Part shown: positions 27,701 to 36,494 of the stretch, piece after piece
Layout of the letters: the number at the start of each line of letters is the position of its first letter
Numbering within the stretch: the first letter of the stretch is position 1
NCBI GenBank assembly: GCA_002349055.1
Contig: DECD01000051.1
Location: forward strand, 19,449 to 83,448
Direction: 5' to 3'
DNA from: Bacteroidales bacterium UBA2939
GTDB lineage: Bacteria > Bacteroidota > Bacteroidia > Bacteroidales > P3
DNA length: 64,000 nucleotides
Notes under the pieces: model-generated
What the model saw: only the letters and a program-made list of their open reading frames with translations
Databases searched by the model: none
Told to the model about the DNA's origin: nothing
Program-made: the position numbers and the translations under genes

Positions 27701-30700
27701 CCACCGCCGTTATCAGCGACCTTGAGATTGATGGCGACTACCAGATTCGTGTCCGCTCCATCTGTGGCAGCAGCGATGGTGCTTGGAGCGATCCTCTGAA
27801 CGTCCATATCGGCTACTGCCTGCCCAACCCGACCTCGCGTGACGGTCAGGGCATCACCAGCGTGGCCTTTGGCGGCATGACCAACACCACCCATCCGTCT
27901 GAAGCCCCCTTCTACGGCAACTACAGCTCGATGGCAGGTTCTGTTGCCGCCGGCACTCCCGCCACCATTGATATCACCTACTCCACCGGTACTTCCACCG
28001 TCTATAGCTATGGTACCATTATCTGGGTTGACTGGGACAACAGCTACAGCTTCGAAGACGACGAGATTGTCTACACCGGAATGAGCGAGCAGGGTTCTGG
28101 CGGTGTTCCCCAGGTTCTGACCGCCACCTTCATTATCCCCGCTACCACCGAGGTGGGTGACTACCGCATGCGCATCGTTGGTGCCGACAGCTACTTCGAC
28201 AGCTATGTCAACAATGGTACCGGCAACCACAGCCCCTGCTTCACCAGCACCTATGCTGTTGCCGAGGATTACACCCTCACCGTGACCGAGGCTCCGAGCT
28301 GCACACAGCCCACCGATCTGACGGTTACCGACATCACCGCCGAGAGTGCCATGCTGCACTGGACGGGTGTTGCTGCAAGCTACAGTGTCTACACTATCGA
28401 CGAAACCGGCGACACTGTCTCCTACACTACGACCACTGAGGGCAGCCTCCTGGTTGAGAGCCTTAGCGCCATGACTAACTACACCTTCGGTGTGGCATCC
28501 ATCTGCGGCAATGACGAGAGCGACACTATTTTCGTGACCTTCACCACCGCCTGCTCCTCCATCGCCATCCCCTTCACCGAGACCTTCGAGGCCACCAGCG
28601 CCCCCCGCGACTGCTGGACCGCCGACGGTGATGAGAACTGGACTATCGCAGCTGGCGACTATAGCACTTCGACAGGCGCCTTCGAGGGTTCCCTCAATGC
28701 CAAGGCCAGTGCAAGCAACCGTACTTCTGTGTCTAAGTTCATCTCGCCCGTCCTCGACGGTGTGACCGATGGCATGCAGCTTACCTTCGCCCACATCCAA
28801 CGTGCCTGGGGTAGCGATATTGACGAGCTCAGCGTGTACTACCGTGCCGATGCCACCAGCGATTGGCAGACACTTGCCACCTACACGGATGCTATTGCTA
28901 CCTGGACGGTTGAAACCATCAATATCCCCGGCGCCGTTTATCAGGTTGCCTTCGGCTTCTCTTCGAACTACGGCTATGGCGTAGCCATCGACAGCGTTGT
29001 CTTCAACCTGCCGCCGAGCTGCATGCCTGTTGCCGACCTGACCGTTGATACCGTCACCGCCAACAGTATCACGCTGACCTGGACAGGCGACGCCGCCAGC
29101 TATAGCATCGTTGATGCCGCCGGCACTGTGGTGGCCAACGACATCACCACCACCAGCTACGAGGTGACCGGCCTCACCGCTTCTACCGAATATACCTTTG
29201 GTGTCGTGGCCCACTGCTCGGCCACCGACAGCTCGGATGCTGTTACCATCAGTGCCCGCACCGACTGCGAGGGCGGTAGCTGCGCTATCACCATCGTTGC
29301 CGAAGATGCCTACGGCGATGGCTGGTATGGCAATGACGGCTCCGCTTCCTCTCTCGAGATTCGCCAGAACGGTGCGCTGATTCGTTCGTACACTATGGAA
29401 ATGGATAACTATGATTCCGATCCCGCTACGGAGACTATCACCGTGAACGTGTGCGCCGGTGCTCCTGTGACCTTCACTTGGAATCGCAATATTGACGAAT
29501 ATGACTACGACAACGACATCAGTTTCATCATCCTGAAGGCCAATGGCGACACCATCTACAACTGCACCGATGCTAGTTCCTTGGTGGATGGCTTCACCTA
29601 CACTGAGAACACTCCCTGTGGTGGCGAACCGGTTGAGCCCGATAGCGTCACTGTCACCTTCGATGTGAACCACTACGCAATGGCTGGTACCATCACTCCC
29701 TCTGGCGTACAACATTTCGTCGAGGGTACCGAGGTTACCGTCACCGCTACTCCCGCCGAGGGTTATCACCTCGTGGCTTGGCACATGGTTCTTGGTGAGC
29801 TTGACACTATTATTACCGAGAACATTCAGCTTAGCTACACCGACACTGTCGAGGCTGAGTGGGATGGTGCTGTCATCAAAGCCATTTTTGCCAAGAATGA
29901 TCCTCTGCCCGTCGAGGCTACCATCGCCGCCAGCGACATCGTCTACTGGGTTGGTACCGGTAGCAACGAGGCCGTTGTGGCTGTCAACTGGGCCGACACT
30001 GCCTTTGCTTGGGGCGTCCGCTTCAACGGCAGCATCACCGTCCAGAACGCTATGGACTCCATCGCTAACTACGACCCGCGTTTCAACTGGACCACGAACG
30101 ACTATGGCCTCGGCAACATCACCTTCAACGAGGGCAACATCAACCTCAGCGGTGATTCCATGAGCTGGTGGGAGAGCAAGAACAACGGTGTCTCCGATGC
30201 AGGTCTCGGTCAGACCCTCACCAATGGCGACTTCGAGAAGTGGGCTCAGCCCGAGGCCGGTGTCTGGGTCAACAGTTACTATGCTTGGGGCTACTGGATG
30301 GACAACACTGTCTATCCCATGACTATCACCCCGATGTGGGCTCCCGCCACTGTCGACTCTGTGACCGCCACCTTCAATGTGAACGATGCCACCATGGGTA
30401 CCATCACTCCCGCTGGTGCCAACACCTTCGCCGTCGGCGAGGTCATCACCGTGACCGCCACCCCGAACGAGGGTTACCACATCGCCAGCTGGCATCTGAT
30501 GATTCCGAACGTGATTGACTCCACCATCGCTACCTCCATCAACACCTATACCGGCACTGTCAACATGAACTGGGAAGGTGCCGTTGTTACCGTCAACTTC
30601 GCTGCCGACAGCGCCATTGTCACCGATAGCCTTACCATAGTGCTTGGCGTGAACAATCCCGACCTCGGCACCATCACTCCCGCGGCTGGCACCTACGTCC

Positions 30701-31605
30701 TTGCCCTGGGTGACTCCATCACGCTTACCGCCACTCCTCTTGACAGCAATGTCTTCAATGGCTGGCTCACAATTATGGATGGCGAACCCATTGGCACGCT
30801 GCCCATGAACCCGTTGACGATTCCCGCCTTCGAGAACAATGTCGGCCACACGATGGTGATGATTGCCCAGTTCGCCGCTCCCGGCGCTGCTCCCGACAGC
30901 TTGACCGTCGTCATCAATGTTAACAATGCTGCTATGGGTACCACCACGCCTGCTCCCGGCACCTACCGAGTGGCAGTTGGCGACAGCCTCACCCTGGCCG
31001 CTCTGCCCAACGAGGGCTTCCGTAACCTCTACTGGGTCGAAACCATGAGCGCTATGGGCATGGTGATTGCCGACACGCTGGCATACGACACCCTCCACCT
31101 GGTTGTCAGACCGATGATGGCCAATGCCACTCTCACCTACACTGCCTACTTCGCTACCGACTCGAACATGGTGACCATCAATGCCGTTTCGGCCGACACC
31201 ACCATGGGTACTGTCACCGGTGGTGGTGTGTATGAGGTTGGCGCTACCGTCACCCTCACCGCCACTCCGAAGGAAGGTTACCACTTCGTGCGCTGGAGCA
31301 CTGGCGACACCACTCGCGTCCTTACCTTCATCGCTACTGAGGATCTCAACATTGTTGCCCAGTTCGAGGCCAATACCGGCATCGACGAGATTGAGGGCTC
31401 CAATGCCACCGTCTACAGCGCTGAAAGCAACATCTACGTGAAGGGTGCAGAGAACATGAATATCTATGTCTACGATGTGAACGGCCGCTGCGTGCGCACG
31501 CAGGCCAATGCCACCGAGACCGTGGTCTTCAAGATGAACACCACCGGTGTCTACCTGGTCAAGGTTGGCAACGCCCCTGCCAAGCGCGTCGTCGTGGTTC
31601 GCTAA
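24781..31605 (+). CDS. Giant secreted multidomain protein with T9SS type A sorting domain
   Basis: A 2274-residue protein with signal peptide MQKFLRTLMLAALMLPFASQAQ. Order, approximate: CUB-like domain (23-145); fibronectin type III units alternating with adhesin/MAM-like jelly-roll modules that begin like LPYTMSFE (146-1010); a GEVED-like domain (1011-1170); further FN3/adhesin units (1172-1500); a DGWYGNDG-type module (1500-1613); four to five InlB-B-like repeats with TITPAG and VTATPNEGYH (1620-2200); and a C-terminal T9SS type A sorting domain (VYDVNGRCVRTQ to VVVVR). Two adjacent FN3/adhesin blocks are a direct duplication with 783-bp period. Likely a surface adhesin or matrix protein exported through SprA; ligand unknown. 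Confidence 0.9.
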   Translation: MQKFLRTLMLAALMLPFASQAQDVVILGTSGTDTLRSCNAVIYDNGGADGNYSNSCNVTKVLLPNAADKWLSISGTSHTEGKWDYLTIYAGIGTTGEILFRDNTAGINSQVTIPTLTGEAFTIVFYSDGSTSYAGIALNVSCIDAPSCFRVNNLAVSAVNSESITLSWTDNQNTPLEYEIYNMTTHEYVGSATTTSYTATGLDANTDYTFGVVVKCSNTDYSDTVSISGHTACEAIVISEDNLFSEGFEGTAFPPDCWSTAHTAGSATSLWTRNTYTYHNGSAAANLPDQQVGNKTNLVTPLLNIPEANAFVISFWINRNTVTKPNEGVKVWVNTTPDTVGGTSLMHIRHGYNQGTIVEDAAGWYKYYAPIPTSGDVYIIFEGISEYGNATQIDDIAIEVAPACLPVSDLAVSNITSSGATLTWNGDADGYTIWNMSDTTVDSYASENTIDLYALEANTQYTFGVQSNCGEDDGEMRTITFRTACEAISELPYTMSFEADDLMGTSNAESFPYCWARINTLTSGTYTYYPYSYSTTSSHSGSRAMYFYASSSGTYADTTGFVMPELDVESYPMNANRVTFWAKVTSTTPYAIYVGTMTDPADRSTFTAVDTITVGSTDYTRYAVSLANADATDPYVAFIVPKVAAVMYIDDVTLEEIPSCLEVPYVVVTANTSSSLSLNWEDNEENYNATYSIYNMADTSLVANNISETVYTVENLDANTEYTFGVQANCSTGDAPMTTVTGRTACGVIAELPYTMSFESADLRGTSSTESFPWCWDRINTLTSGNTYYPYSYASTSYTSASHNGSRGLYFYASSYGTYADTTGFVMPAIDVESYPMNANRVTFWAKVTGSTTYTVYVGTMTLPDNLSTFTAVDTIVVDGTDFTKYTASLASAAATDPYVAFIVPKVYATMYLDDVTLEETPSCYDVAGLTLDSAIATTAYISWNNNDATSFEVEVRQGNEVFEGASISIVDDTTAVISDLEIDGDYQIRVRSICGSSDGAWSDPLNVHIGYCLPNPTSRDGQGITSVAFGGMTNTTHPSEAPFYGNYSSMAGSVAAGTPATIDITYSTGTSTVYSYGTIIWVDWDNSYSFEDDEIVYTGMSEQGSGGVPQVLTATFIIPATTEVGDYRMRIVGADSYFDSYVNNGTGNHSPCFTSTYAVAEDYTLTVTEAPSCTQPTDLTVTDITAESAMLHWTGVAASYSVYTIDETGDTVSYTTTTEGSLLVESLSAMTNYTFGVASICGNDESDTIFVTFTTACSSIAIPFTETFEATSAPRDCWTADGDENWTIAAGDYSTSTGAFEGSLNAKASASNRTSVSKFISPVLDGVTDGMQLTFAHIQRAWGSDIDELSVYYRADATSDWQTLATYTDAIATWTVETINIPGAVYQVAFGFSSNYGYGVAIDSVVFNLPPSCMPVADLTVDTVTANSITLTWTGDAASYSIVDAAGTVVANDITTTSYEVTGLTASTEYTFGVVAHCSATDSSDAVTISARTDCEGGSCAITIVAEDAYGDGWYGNDGSASSLEIRQNGALIRSYTMEMDNYDSDPATETITVNVCAGAPVTFTWNRNIDEYDYDNDISFIILKANGDTIYNCTDASSLVDGFTYTENTPCGGEPVEPDSVTVTFDVNHYAMAGTITPSGVQHFVEGTEVTVTATPAEGYHLVAWHMVLGELDTIITENIQLSYTDTVEAEWDGAVIKAIFAKNDPLPVEATIAASDIVYWVGTGSNEAVVAVNWADTAFAWGVRFNGSITVQNAMDSIANYDPRFNWTTNDYGLGNITFNEGNINLSGDSMSWWESKNNGVSDAGLGQTLTNGDFEKWAQPEAGVWVNSYYAWGYWMDNTVYPMTITPMWAPATVDSVTATFNVNDATMGTITPAGANTFAVGEVITVTATPNEGYHIASWHLMIPNVIDSTIATSINTYTGTVNMNWEGAVVTVNFAADSAIVTDSLTIVLGVNNPDLGTITPAAGTYVLALGDSITLTATPLDSNVFNGWLTIMDGEPIGTLPMNPLTIPAFENNVGHTMVMIAQFAAPGAAPDSLTVVINVNNAAMGTTTPAPGTYRVAVGDSLTLAALPNEGFRNLYWVETMSAMGMVIADTLAYDTLHLVVRPMMANATLTYTAYFATDSNMVTINAVSADTTMGTVTGGGVYEVGATVTLTATPKEGYHFVRWSTGDTTRVLTFIATEDLNIVAQFEANTGIDEIEGSNATVYSAESNIYVKGAENMNIYVYDVNGRCVRTQANATETVVFKMNTTGVYLVKVGNAPAKRVVVVR
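26248..27545 (+). repeat. Internal 783-bp duplication in the giant type A gene
   Basis: GAGCTGCCCTACACCATGAG begins at 26248 and again at 27031, a spacing of 783 bp or 261 codons. The sequence downstream of each is very similar for about 500 bp: adhesin-like module with FPYCW/FPWCW, then VESYPMNANRVTFWAKV. Confidence 0.85.
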
Positions 31606-31625
31606 CCTCGAATAACGCTATTCCG

Positions 31626-31659
31626 AAAGGATCCCGATTGCTCGGGACCCTTTCTTTTT
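31626..31659 (+). terminator. Terminator after the giant type A gene
   Basis: AAAGGATCCCGA-TTGC-TCGGGACCCTTT forms a 12-bp stem with one mismatch and is followed by CTTTTTA. It begins 21 bp after the stop codon. Confidence 0.85.
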
Positions 31660-31668
31660 ATGTCTTCC

Positions 31669-31811
31669 ATCCTTCGGACGAAATCTTGGAAATCTTTTTT
31701 ATATCTTCGGATTCTTACGGATTTCCAAGATTTTTATGAACACGACGAGGGAAAATGAACAAGAAACAATAATATTTCCAAGATTTTCAGGATTTCGCGA
31801 AGCGGGAAACA
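31669..31811. repeat. GGAAATC palindromic element, copy 2
   Basis: About 143 bp. Its right end, read on the minus strand, starts TTTCCCGCTTCGCGAAATC, the same as the left end of copy 1 at 22735. Its left end holds CGAAATCTTGGAAATC in the opposite sense. It lies between the terminator of the giant gene and glutamine synthetase. Confidence 0.7.
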
Positions 31812-31869
31812 ATAAAAAAACAGCTTTTCCGTTATACACAAACCCAATTTTAAAATCAACATATATATC

Positions 31870-33375
31870 ATGACACAAGAAAAGCTCAAATTCAACCCCA
31901 ACCCACTGGTGACATTCCTGCAAAAACCCATGGCAGAGTTCACCAAGGCCGATATCCTCAAGGTCATCGAGGAGTTCCAAATCGAGATGATTAACTTCCG
32001 CTACATGGCGGATGACGGCAAGCTGCACACGCTGAACTTCGTCATCCAGAGCCTCGAGCATGCCGACGAGGTGCTGACCTCCGGCGAGCGTGTCGACGGC
32101 TCGAGCCTCTTCCCCTACATCGAGGCCGGCAACTCCGACCTCTACGTCATCCCGCGTTTCCGCACCGCCTTCCTCGACCCCTTCACCGAGGTGCCTACCC
32201 TCGACCTCCTCTGCTCGTTCTACAACAAGGACGGCGAACCCTTCGAGATGGCCCCCGAATACACCCTCCAGAAAGCCGGCCGCGCCTTCCGCGAGGCCAC
32301 GGGCGGCATGGAGTTCGAGGTGATGGGCGAGCTGGAGTACTACGCCATCGCCCCGCGTCAGGACGACTACATGCCCGAGGACCAGCACGGCTACCACGTG
32401 TCGATGCCCTATTGCAAGTTCGAGGAGTTCCGCACCGAGGCCATGCGCATGATTGCCGCCGCCGGTGGCGAAATCAAGTACGGCCACTCCGAGGTGGGCA
32501 ACTTCACCAATGGCGACTTGATGTACGAGCAGAACGAGATTGAGTTCCTCCCCACACGTCTCGAGGATGCTGCCGACCAGCTGGTCATCGCCAAATGGAT
32601 GATGCGCGAGCTGGGCTACAAGTACGGCATCACCATCACCTTTGCCCCCAAGATTACTGTGGGCAAGGCCGGCAGCGGCATGCATGTGCACACCCGCGTG
32701 AGCCTCGACGGCAAAAATATGTATGTCGGCGACAATGGCCTGAGCGAGGTGGCCATGAAGACCATGGCCGGCATCCTCTCGCTGGCCGGTTCCCTCACCG
32801 CCTTCGGCAACACCAATCCCACCTCCTACTTCCGTTTGGTGCCCCATCAGGAGGCCCCGACCAATATCTGCTGGGGCGACCGCAACCGCAGCGCCATGGT
32901 GCGTGTGCCGCTGGGCTGGAACAAGGGCAGCGGCAACATGATGGCCCATGCCAACCCGCTGGAGAAGAACACCGAGGTGGACTTCAGCCGCAAGCAGACC
33001 ATCGAGCTGCGCACTCCCGACGGCAGCGCCAATGTCTACCTGCTGTTGGCCGGCATGACCGTCGCCGCACGCCACGGCTTCGAGATGAAGGATGCCGTGC
33101 AGTATGCCAAGGACCGCTATGTGAGCGTCAACATCTTCGAGCATGAGGACGTGCTGGCGCGCCTCGATGTGCTGCCCGACAGCTGCGCCGCCAGCGCCGA
33201 CCTCCTGGAGCGCGACCGCGCCTTCTACGAGCAGGACGGCATCTTCTCCCCGGCTCTCATCGACGGCATCCTCAAGGGGCTGCGCGCCTTCGACGATCGC
33301 ACCCTCCGCGCCGACATAGGCAAGGACAGCGCCAAGACCCTCGCCCTCGTGGAACGCTTCATTCACTGTGGATGA
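31870..33375 (+). CDS. glnA: Glutamine synthetase
   Basis: Makes glutamine from glutamate, ammonia and ATP. A 501-residue protein, near the size of type I bacterial enzymes. Seen: N-terminal beta-grasp region (about 20-110) with RVDGSSLFPYIE, the metal-binding GELEYY region, GSGMHVHTRV with the conserved histidine, and the ATP-site NRSAMVRVPLG followed by IELRTPDGSANVYL. The terminator and a palindromic element upstream separate it from the giant gene, so it is probably transcribed alone. No adenylylation site can be called with confidence. Confidence 0.94.
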   Translation: MTQEKLKFNPNPLVTFLQKPMAEFTKADILKVIEEFQIEMINFRYMADDGKLHTLNFVIQSLEHADEVLTSGERVDGSSLFPYIEAGNSDLYVIPRFRTAFLDPFTEVPTLDLLCSFYNKDGEPFEMAPEYTLQKAGRAFREATGGMEFEVMGELEYYAIAPRQDDYMPEDQHGYHVSMPYCKFEEFRTEAMRMIAAAGGEIKYGHSEVGNFTNGDLMYEQNEIEFLPTRLEDAADQLVIAKWMMRELGYKYGITITFAPKITVGKAGSGMHVHTRVSLDGKNMYVGDNGLSEVAMKTMAGILSLAGSLTAFGNTNPTSYFRLVPHQEAPTNICWGDRNRSAMVRVPLGWNKGSGNMMAHANPLEKNTEVDFSRKQTIELRTPDGSANVYLLLAGMTVAARHGFEMKDAVQYAKDRYVSVNIFEHEDVLARLDVLPDSCAASADLLERDRAFYEQDGIFSPALIDGILKGLRAFDDRTLRADIGKDSAKTLALVERFIHCG

Positions 33376-33408
33376 GACTTGAGGAGATAAGGAGGTTGGA
33401 GATAAGAA

Positions 33409-33524
33409 GCACCCCGGAGGGGTGCAAGAATTTAGGCGGGGGCATCGCCCCCGAAGGTATCGCCCCCGCCGTTGTTTATCGGGGGCGGTGCCCCCGCCTA
33501 AGAACTTGTGCCCCTGCGGGGCTG
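33409..33524. repeat. G+C-rich inverted-repeat element between glnA and folK
   Basis: Two imperfect 45-bp arms in opposite sense surround a 26-bp centre. The left arm contains GCACCCCGGAGGGGTGCAAG and GGCGGGGGCATCGCCCCCG; the right arm contains CGGGGGCGGTGCCCCCGCC and GTGCCCCTGCGGGGC. Each arm itself folds into two hairpins. There is no T-run, so it does not look like a terminator. Confidence 0.75.
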
Positions 33525-33550
33525 ATGTGAATCGGCATTTTTTTTTCTGT

Positions 33551-34051
33551 ATGAATAAAGTTATATTATTAATCGGCGGCAATCAAGGCGACAGGCGTCG
33601 CCTGATAGACCAAGCGACAGAGCAGATACGGCAACGTATCGGCTCTGTCGTTGCCTTTTCTCAGGTCTATGAGACCGAGCCGTGGGGAGACTTCGAAATT
33701 GAGAATTCAGAACAGAAAATTGAAAATTTCTTGAACCAGGCACTCCTCGTCGAGACCACTCTGTCTCCTTGGCAGGTGCTGCGCACGGCGCTGGCGATAG
33801 AAAAAGACCTGGGAAGAGAAAGGACTGGATTAAATGGAAAATCCAGTGAATCCAGAATCTATCATTCCCGCCCGATAGACATCGACCTCATCTTCTACGA
33901 CGACCTCGTCGTCGACACCCACGAACTCACGCTCCCTCATCCGCGGATGCACCTCCGCCGCTTCGTCCTCGAACCCCTGACCGAAATCATCCCCACCTAC
34001 CGCCATCCTGTGACGGGAAAAACGGTGAAACAATTATTATATGAAATATAA
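33551..34051 (+). CDS. folK: 2-amino-4-hydroxy-6-hydroxymethyldihydropteridine diphosphokinase
   Basis: FolK transfers pyrophosphate from ATP to the pterin in folate synthesis. Seen: LLIGGNQGDR at the N-terminus, VYETEPWG, and the catalytic RPIDIDLIFYDD with LTLPHPRMHLRRFVLEPL. At 166 residues two loops look expanded: FEIENSEQKIENFLNQ (encoded by an AATTGAAA-type repeat, 33696-33731) and GLNGKSSESRIYHS before the RPIDID motif. The start MNKVILLIGG is the family start; open frame further upstream comes from the palindromic element. It overlaps the TonB receptor gene by 11 bp. Confidence 0.92.
   Translation: MNKVILLIGGNQGDRRRLIDQATEQIRQRIGSVVAFSQVYETEPWGDFEIENSEQKIENFLNQALLVETTLSPWQVLRTALAIEKDLGRERTGLNGKSSESRIYHSRPIDIDLIFYDDLVVDTHELTLPHPRMHLRRFVLEPLTEIIPTYRHPVTGKTVKQLLYEI
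33696..33731. repeat. AATTGAAA-type repeat inside folK
   Basis: GAAATTGAGAATTCAGAAC and AAAATTGAAAATTTC units in the folK frame, encoding EIENSEQKIENF. Nearly identical in kind to the intergenic repeats at 285-318 and 456-491. Confidence 0.7.
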
Positions 34052-36482
34052 ACTGTTATTATTATTGTTGTTAATTTCGCCCTTGGCGGCGATGGGACAG
34101 AACGCTACCATCAGCGGCACTGTCACCGACTCGCGCACGGGCGAGACCCTCATCGGGACCACGGTGCTCGACACGCGGAGTGGCAAGGGCGTGGTGACCA
34201 ATGTCTATGGCCACTACTCGCTGACACTCAAACGCGACTCCGTCAGCCTCAAGGTCTCCTATGTGGGCTACGAGCCGCAGTTCGTCAACTTCAAGCTCGA
34301 CGGCACCCGCGAACAAAACTTCACGCTCTCCTCTAGCGTCACCCTCGACGAGGTGGTCATCACCGCCGAGCGTGTGGGCGACGTGAAGTCGTCGCAGATG
34401 AGCGCCAACGTGATGACGGTGGAGAAAATCAAGTCGGTGCCCGTGATGTTCGGCGAGGCCGACCTCATCAAGGCCCTCCAGCTCATGCCGGGTGTGCAGA
34501 GCGGCAGCGAGGGCAACAGCGGCATGTATGTCCGTGGCGGCGGCCCCGACGAGAACCTCTTCCTCCTCGACGGTGTGCCCCTCTACAATGTCAGCCACAT
34601 GGGTGGCTTCTTCTCGGCCTTCAACACCGACGCCGTGAAGAACGTGACGCTCTACAAGGGCAGCTTCCCCGCCCGCTTCGGCGGCCGTCTGAGCGCCGTG
34701 CTCGACGTGACGCAGAACAACGGCAACGACAAGGAACTCCACGGAAATGTCTCCATCGGTCTCATCTCGGCCAAGTTCAACCTCGAAGGCCCCATTGTCA
34801 AGGAGAAGACCACCTTCAGTTTCTCGGTGCGCCGCACCTATGCCGAACTTTTCCTCATCCCCGCCATCATGTGGCTTAACGACCTCACCACCGAGGAGCC
34901 TTCAGGTCCCACGGTGGCGCAGAATGCCAAGTTCGACGCCGGCTACTGGTTCTATGACCTCAACGCCAAGGTGACGCACAAGTTCAGCGACAAGAGCCGT
35001 CTCTACGCCTCCTTCTTCGCCGGCGACGACAAAATCAGTGGCAAAATCCACACCCTCACCTCGCTCAACGAGGACATCAACCTGGCCTTTGCCAACAAGT
35101 GGGGCAACATGGTGGGTGCCCTGCGCTGGAACTACGAGTTGAGCCCCAGGCTCTTCATGAACCTCGCCGCCAACTACACGCAGTACAACAACAGCATTGT
35201 CGGCACGATTGAGAAGCAGGCCTCGCCCAACGACGCCAACGCCTCGACCGTCGAGGGCGACTACACGTCGGGCATCAAGGAGGTCACTGCGCGGGCCGAC
35301 TTCGACTTTACGCCCAATCCCGAGCACATGGTGAAATTCGGCACCTCGGCCACGCGCCACTGGTTCTCCCCCGAGGTGGCCAGCGCCAGCGTCAACTATT
35401 TCGACTCCATCCAGATGAACCAGGCCCTTCAGTTCGACACCGCCATCGCTGGCGGCACGATTCCCGCCAACGAGTTCGTGCTCTATGGCGAGGACGACTG
35501 GAGCATTACCGAGACCGTCAAACTCAACTATGGCCTCCACCTCAGCGCCTTCAACGTGAATGGAAAGACATACAAATCCATCCAGCCGCGCCTCTCGGGG
35601 CGTGTCATGCTCAGTGACGACCTCTCCGTCAAGCTGGGCTATGCCCGCATGACGCAGTATGTGCACCTGTTGAGCACCACCAGTGTCACCCTGCCCACCG
35701 ACCTATGGGTGCCCGTCACCGAGAAGGTGGAACCCATGACCAGCGACCAGCTGGCCGCTGGCGTCAGCTACAGCGTGATGGGCGTCGCCGACTTCAGCAT
35801 CGAAGCCTACTACAAGAAGATGAACAACCTTATTGAGTACAAGGACGGCGCCACCTTCTTCGGCAGCAGCGAGAACTGGGAGAATCTGGTCTACAGCGGC
35901 CGAGGCTGGAGCTACGGCGTCGAGTTCCTCGTCCAGCGCGAGTTCGGCGACTTCACGGGATGGATTGGCTACACCTGGAGCCGCAGCATGCGCCAGTTCG
36001 ACCGCCCTGGACAAATTATCAACGGCGGCAAGGCGTTCCCCGCCAAGTACGACCGTCGCCACGACCTCTCCATCGTCCTCAATTACAAGGTGACACCCAC
36101 CATCGACATCAGCGCCACGTGGGTCTTCTCCACCGGCAACACCGCCTCGCTGGCCACCCAGACCTATCCCGTGGCCGCCGAGAACCCCGACGACTACGAC
36201 GAGGGCGCCGCCCATCACACCGGCAGCATCAATGTCATCGAGGGCCGCAACAACTACCGCATGCCCAACTACCACCGCCTCGACCTCGGAGCCAACTTCC
36301 ACCGCCAGTTCAAGCGTGCCCGCCGCACCATCAGCGTAAGTATATATAATGTATATAACCGCCAGAACCCCTACATGCTCTACCGCTCGCGCACCGAGAC
36401 CTACAAGGACTACCCCATGGCCCTGGTGAAACTGAGCCTCTTCCCCATACTCCCCAGCGTAGGATACACATTGTATTTTTAA
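34041..36482 (+). CDS. TonB-dependent outer-membrane receptor with N-terminal carboxypeptidase-like domain
   Basis: An 813-residue protein. Its signal peptide ends MGQ; a carboxypeptidase regulatory-like beta-sandwich (about 22-100; ISGTVTDSRTGETLIGTTVL) is followed by a plug domain (about 115-240; GMYVRGGGPDENLFLLDGVPLYN) and a C-terminal barrel. The C-terminus ends in the aromatic YTLYF. This is the class of TonB receptor that in Bacteroidetes sits beside a DUF4249 lipoprotein rather than SusD. Substrate unknown. It overlaps folK by 11 bp, so translation may be coupled, though the functions are unrelated. The barrel frame is intact. Confidence 0.92.
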   Translation: MKYKLLLLLLLISPLAAMGQNATISGTVTDSRTGETLIGTTVLDTRSGKGVVTNVYGHYSLTLKRDSVSLKVSYVGYEPQFVNFKLDGTREQNFTLSSSVTLDEVVITAERVGDVKSSQMSANVMTVEKIKSVPVMFGEADLIKALQLMPGVQSGSEGNSGMYVRGGGPDENLFLLDGVPLYNVSHMGGFFSAFNTDAVKNVTLYKGSFPARFGGRLSAVLDVTQNNGNDKELHGNVSIGLISAKFNLEGPIVKEKTTFSFSVRRTYAELFLIPAIMWLNDLTTEEPSGPTVAQNAKFDAGYWFYDLNAKVTHKFSDKSRLYASFFAGDDKISGKIHTLTSLNEDINLAFANKWGNMVGALRWNYELSPRLFMNLAANYTQYNNSIVGTIEKQASPNDANASTVEGDYTSGIKEVTARADFDFTPNPEHMVKFGTSATRHWFSPEVASASVNYFDSIQMNQALQFDTAIAGGTIPANEFVLYGEDDWSITETVKLNYGLHLSAFNVNGKTYKSIQPRLSGRVMLSDDLSVKLGYARMTQYVHLLSTTSVTLPTDLWVPVTEKVEPMTSDQLAAGVSYSVMGVADFSIEAYYKKMNNLIEYKDGATFFGSSENWENLVYSGRGWSYGVEFLVQREFGDFTGWIGYTWSRSMRQFDRPGQIINGGKAFPAKYDRRHDLSIVLNYKVTPTIDISATWVFSTGNTASLATQTYPVAAENPDDYDEGAAHHTGSINVIEGRNNYRMPNYHRLDLGANFHRQFKRARRTISVSIYNVYNRQNPYMLYRSRTETYKDYPMALVKLSLFPILPSVGYTLYF

Positions 36483-36494
36483 AACAAAAGAACC

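Noticed and set aside
26107..31284. A 1725-codon open frame on the strand opposite the giant type A gene
   Set aside because: Its translation is low-complexity (Gly-, Val-, His- and Asp-rich) with no domain or signal sequence. It is a shadow caused by codon bias in a repetitive G+C-rich gene with a signal peptide, known domains and a sorting domain on the plus strand.
33409..33524. Transcription terminator of glnA
   Set aside because: There is no T-run after any of its hairpins, and the arms form one large inverted repeat, more like a mobile or mosaic element.
31699..33582. A 627-codon minus-strand frame opposite glnA
   Set aside because: Shadow of glutamine synthetase. Its end runs through the GGAAATC repeat and its start through the G+C-rich element, which explains its length.
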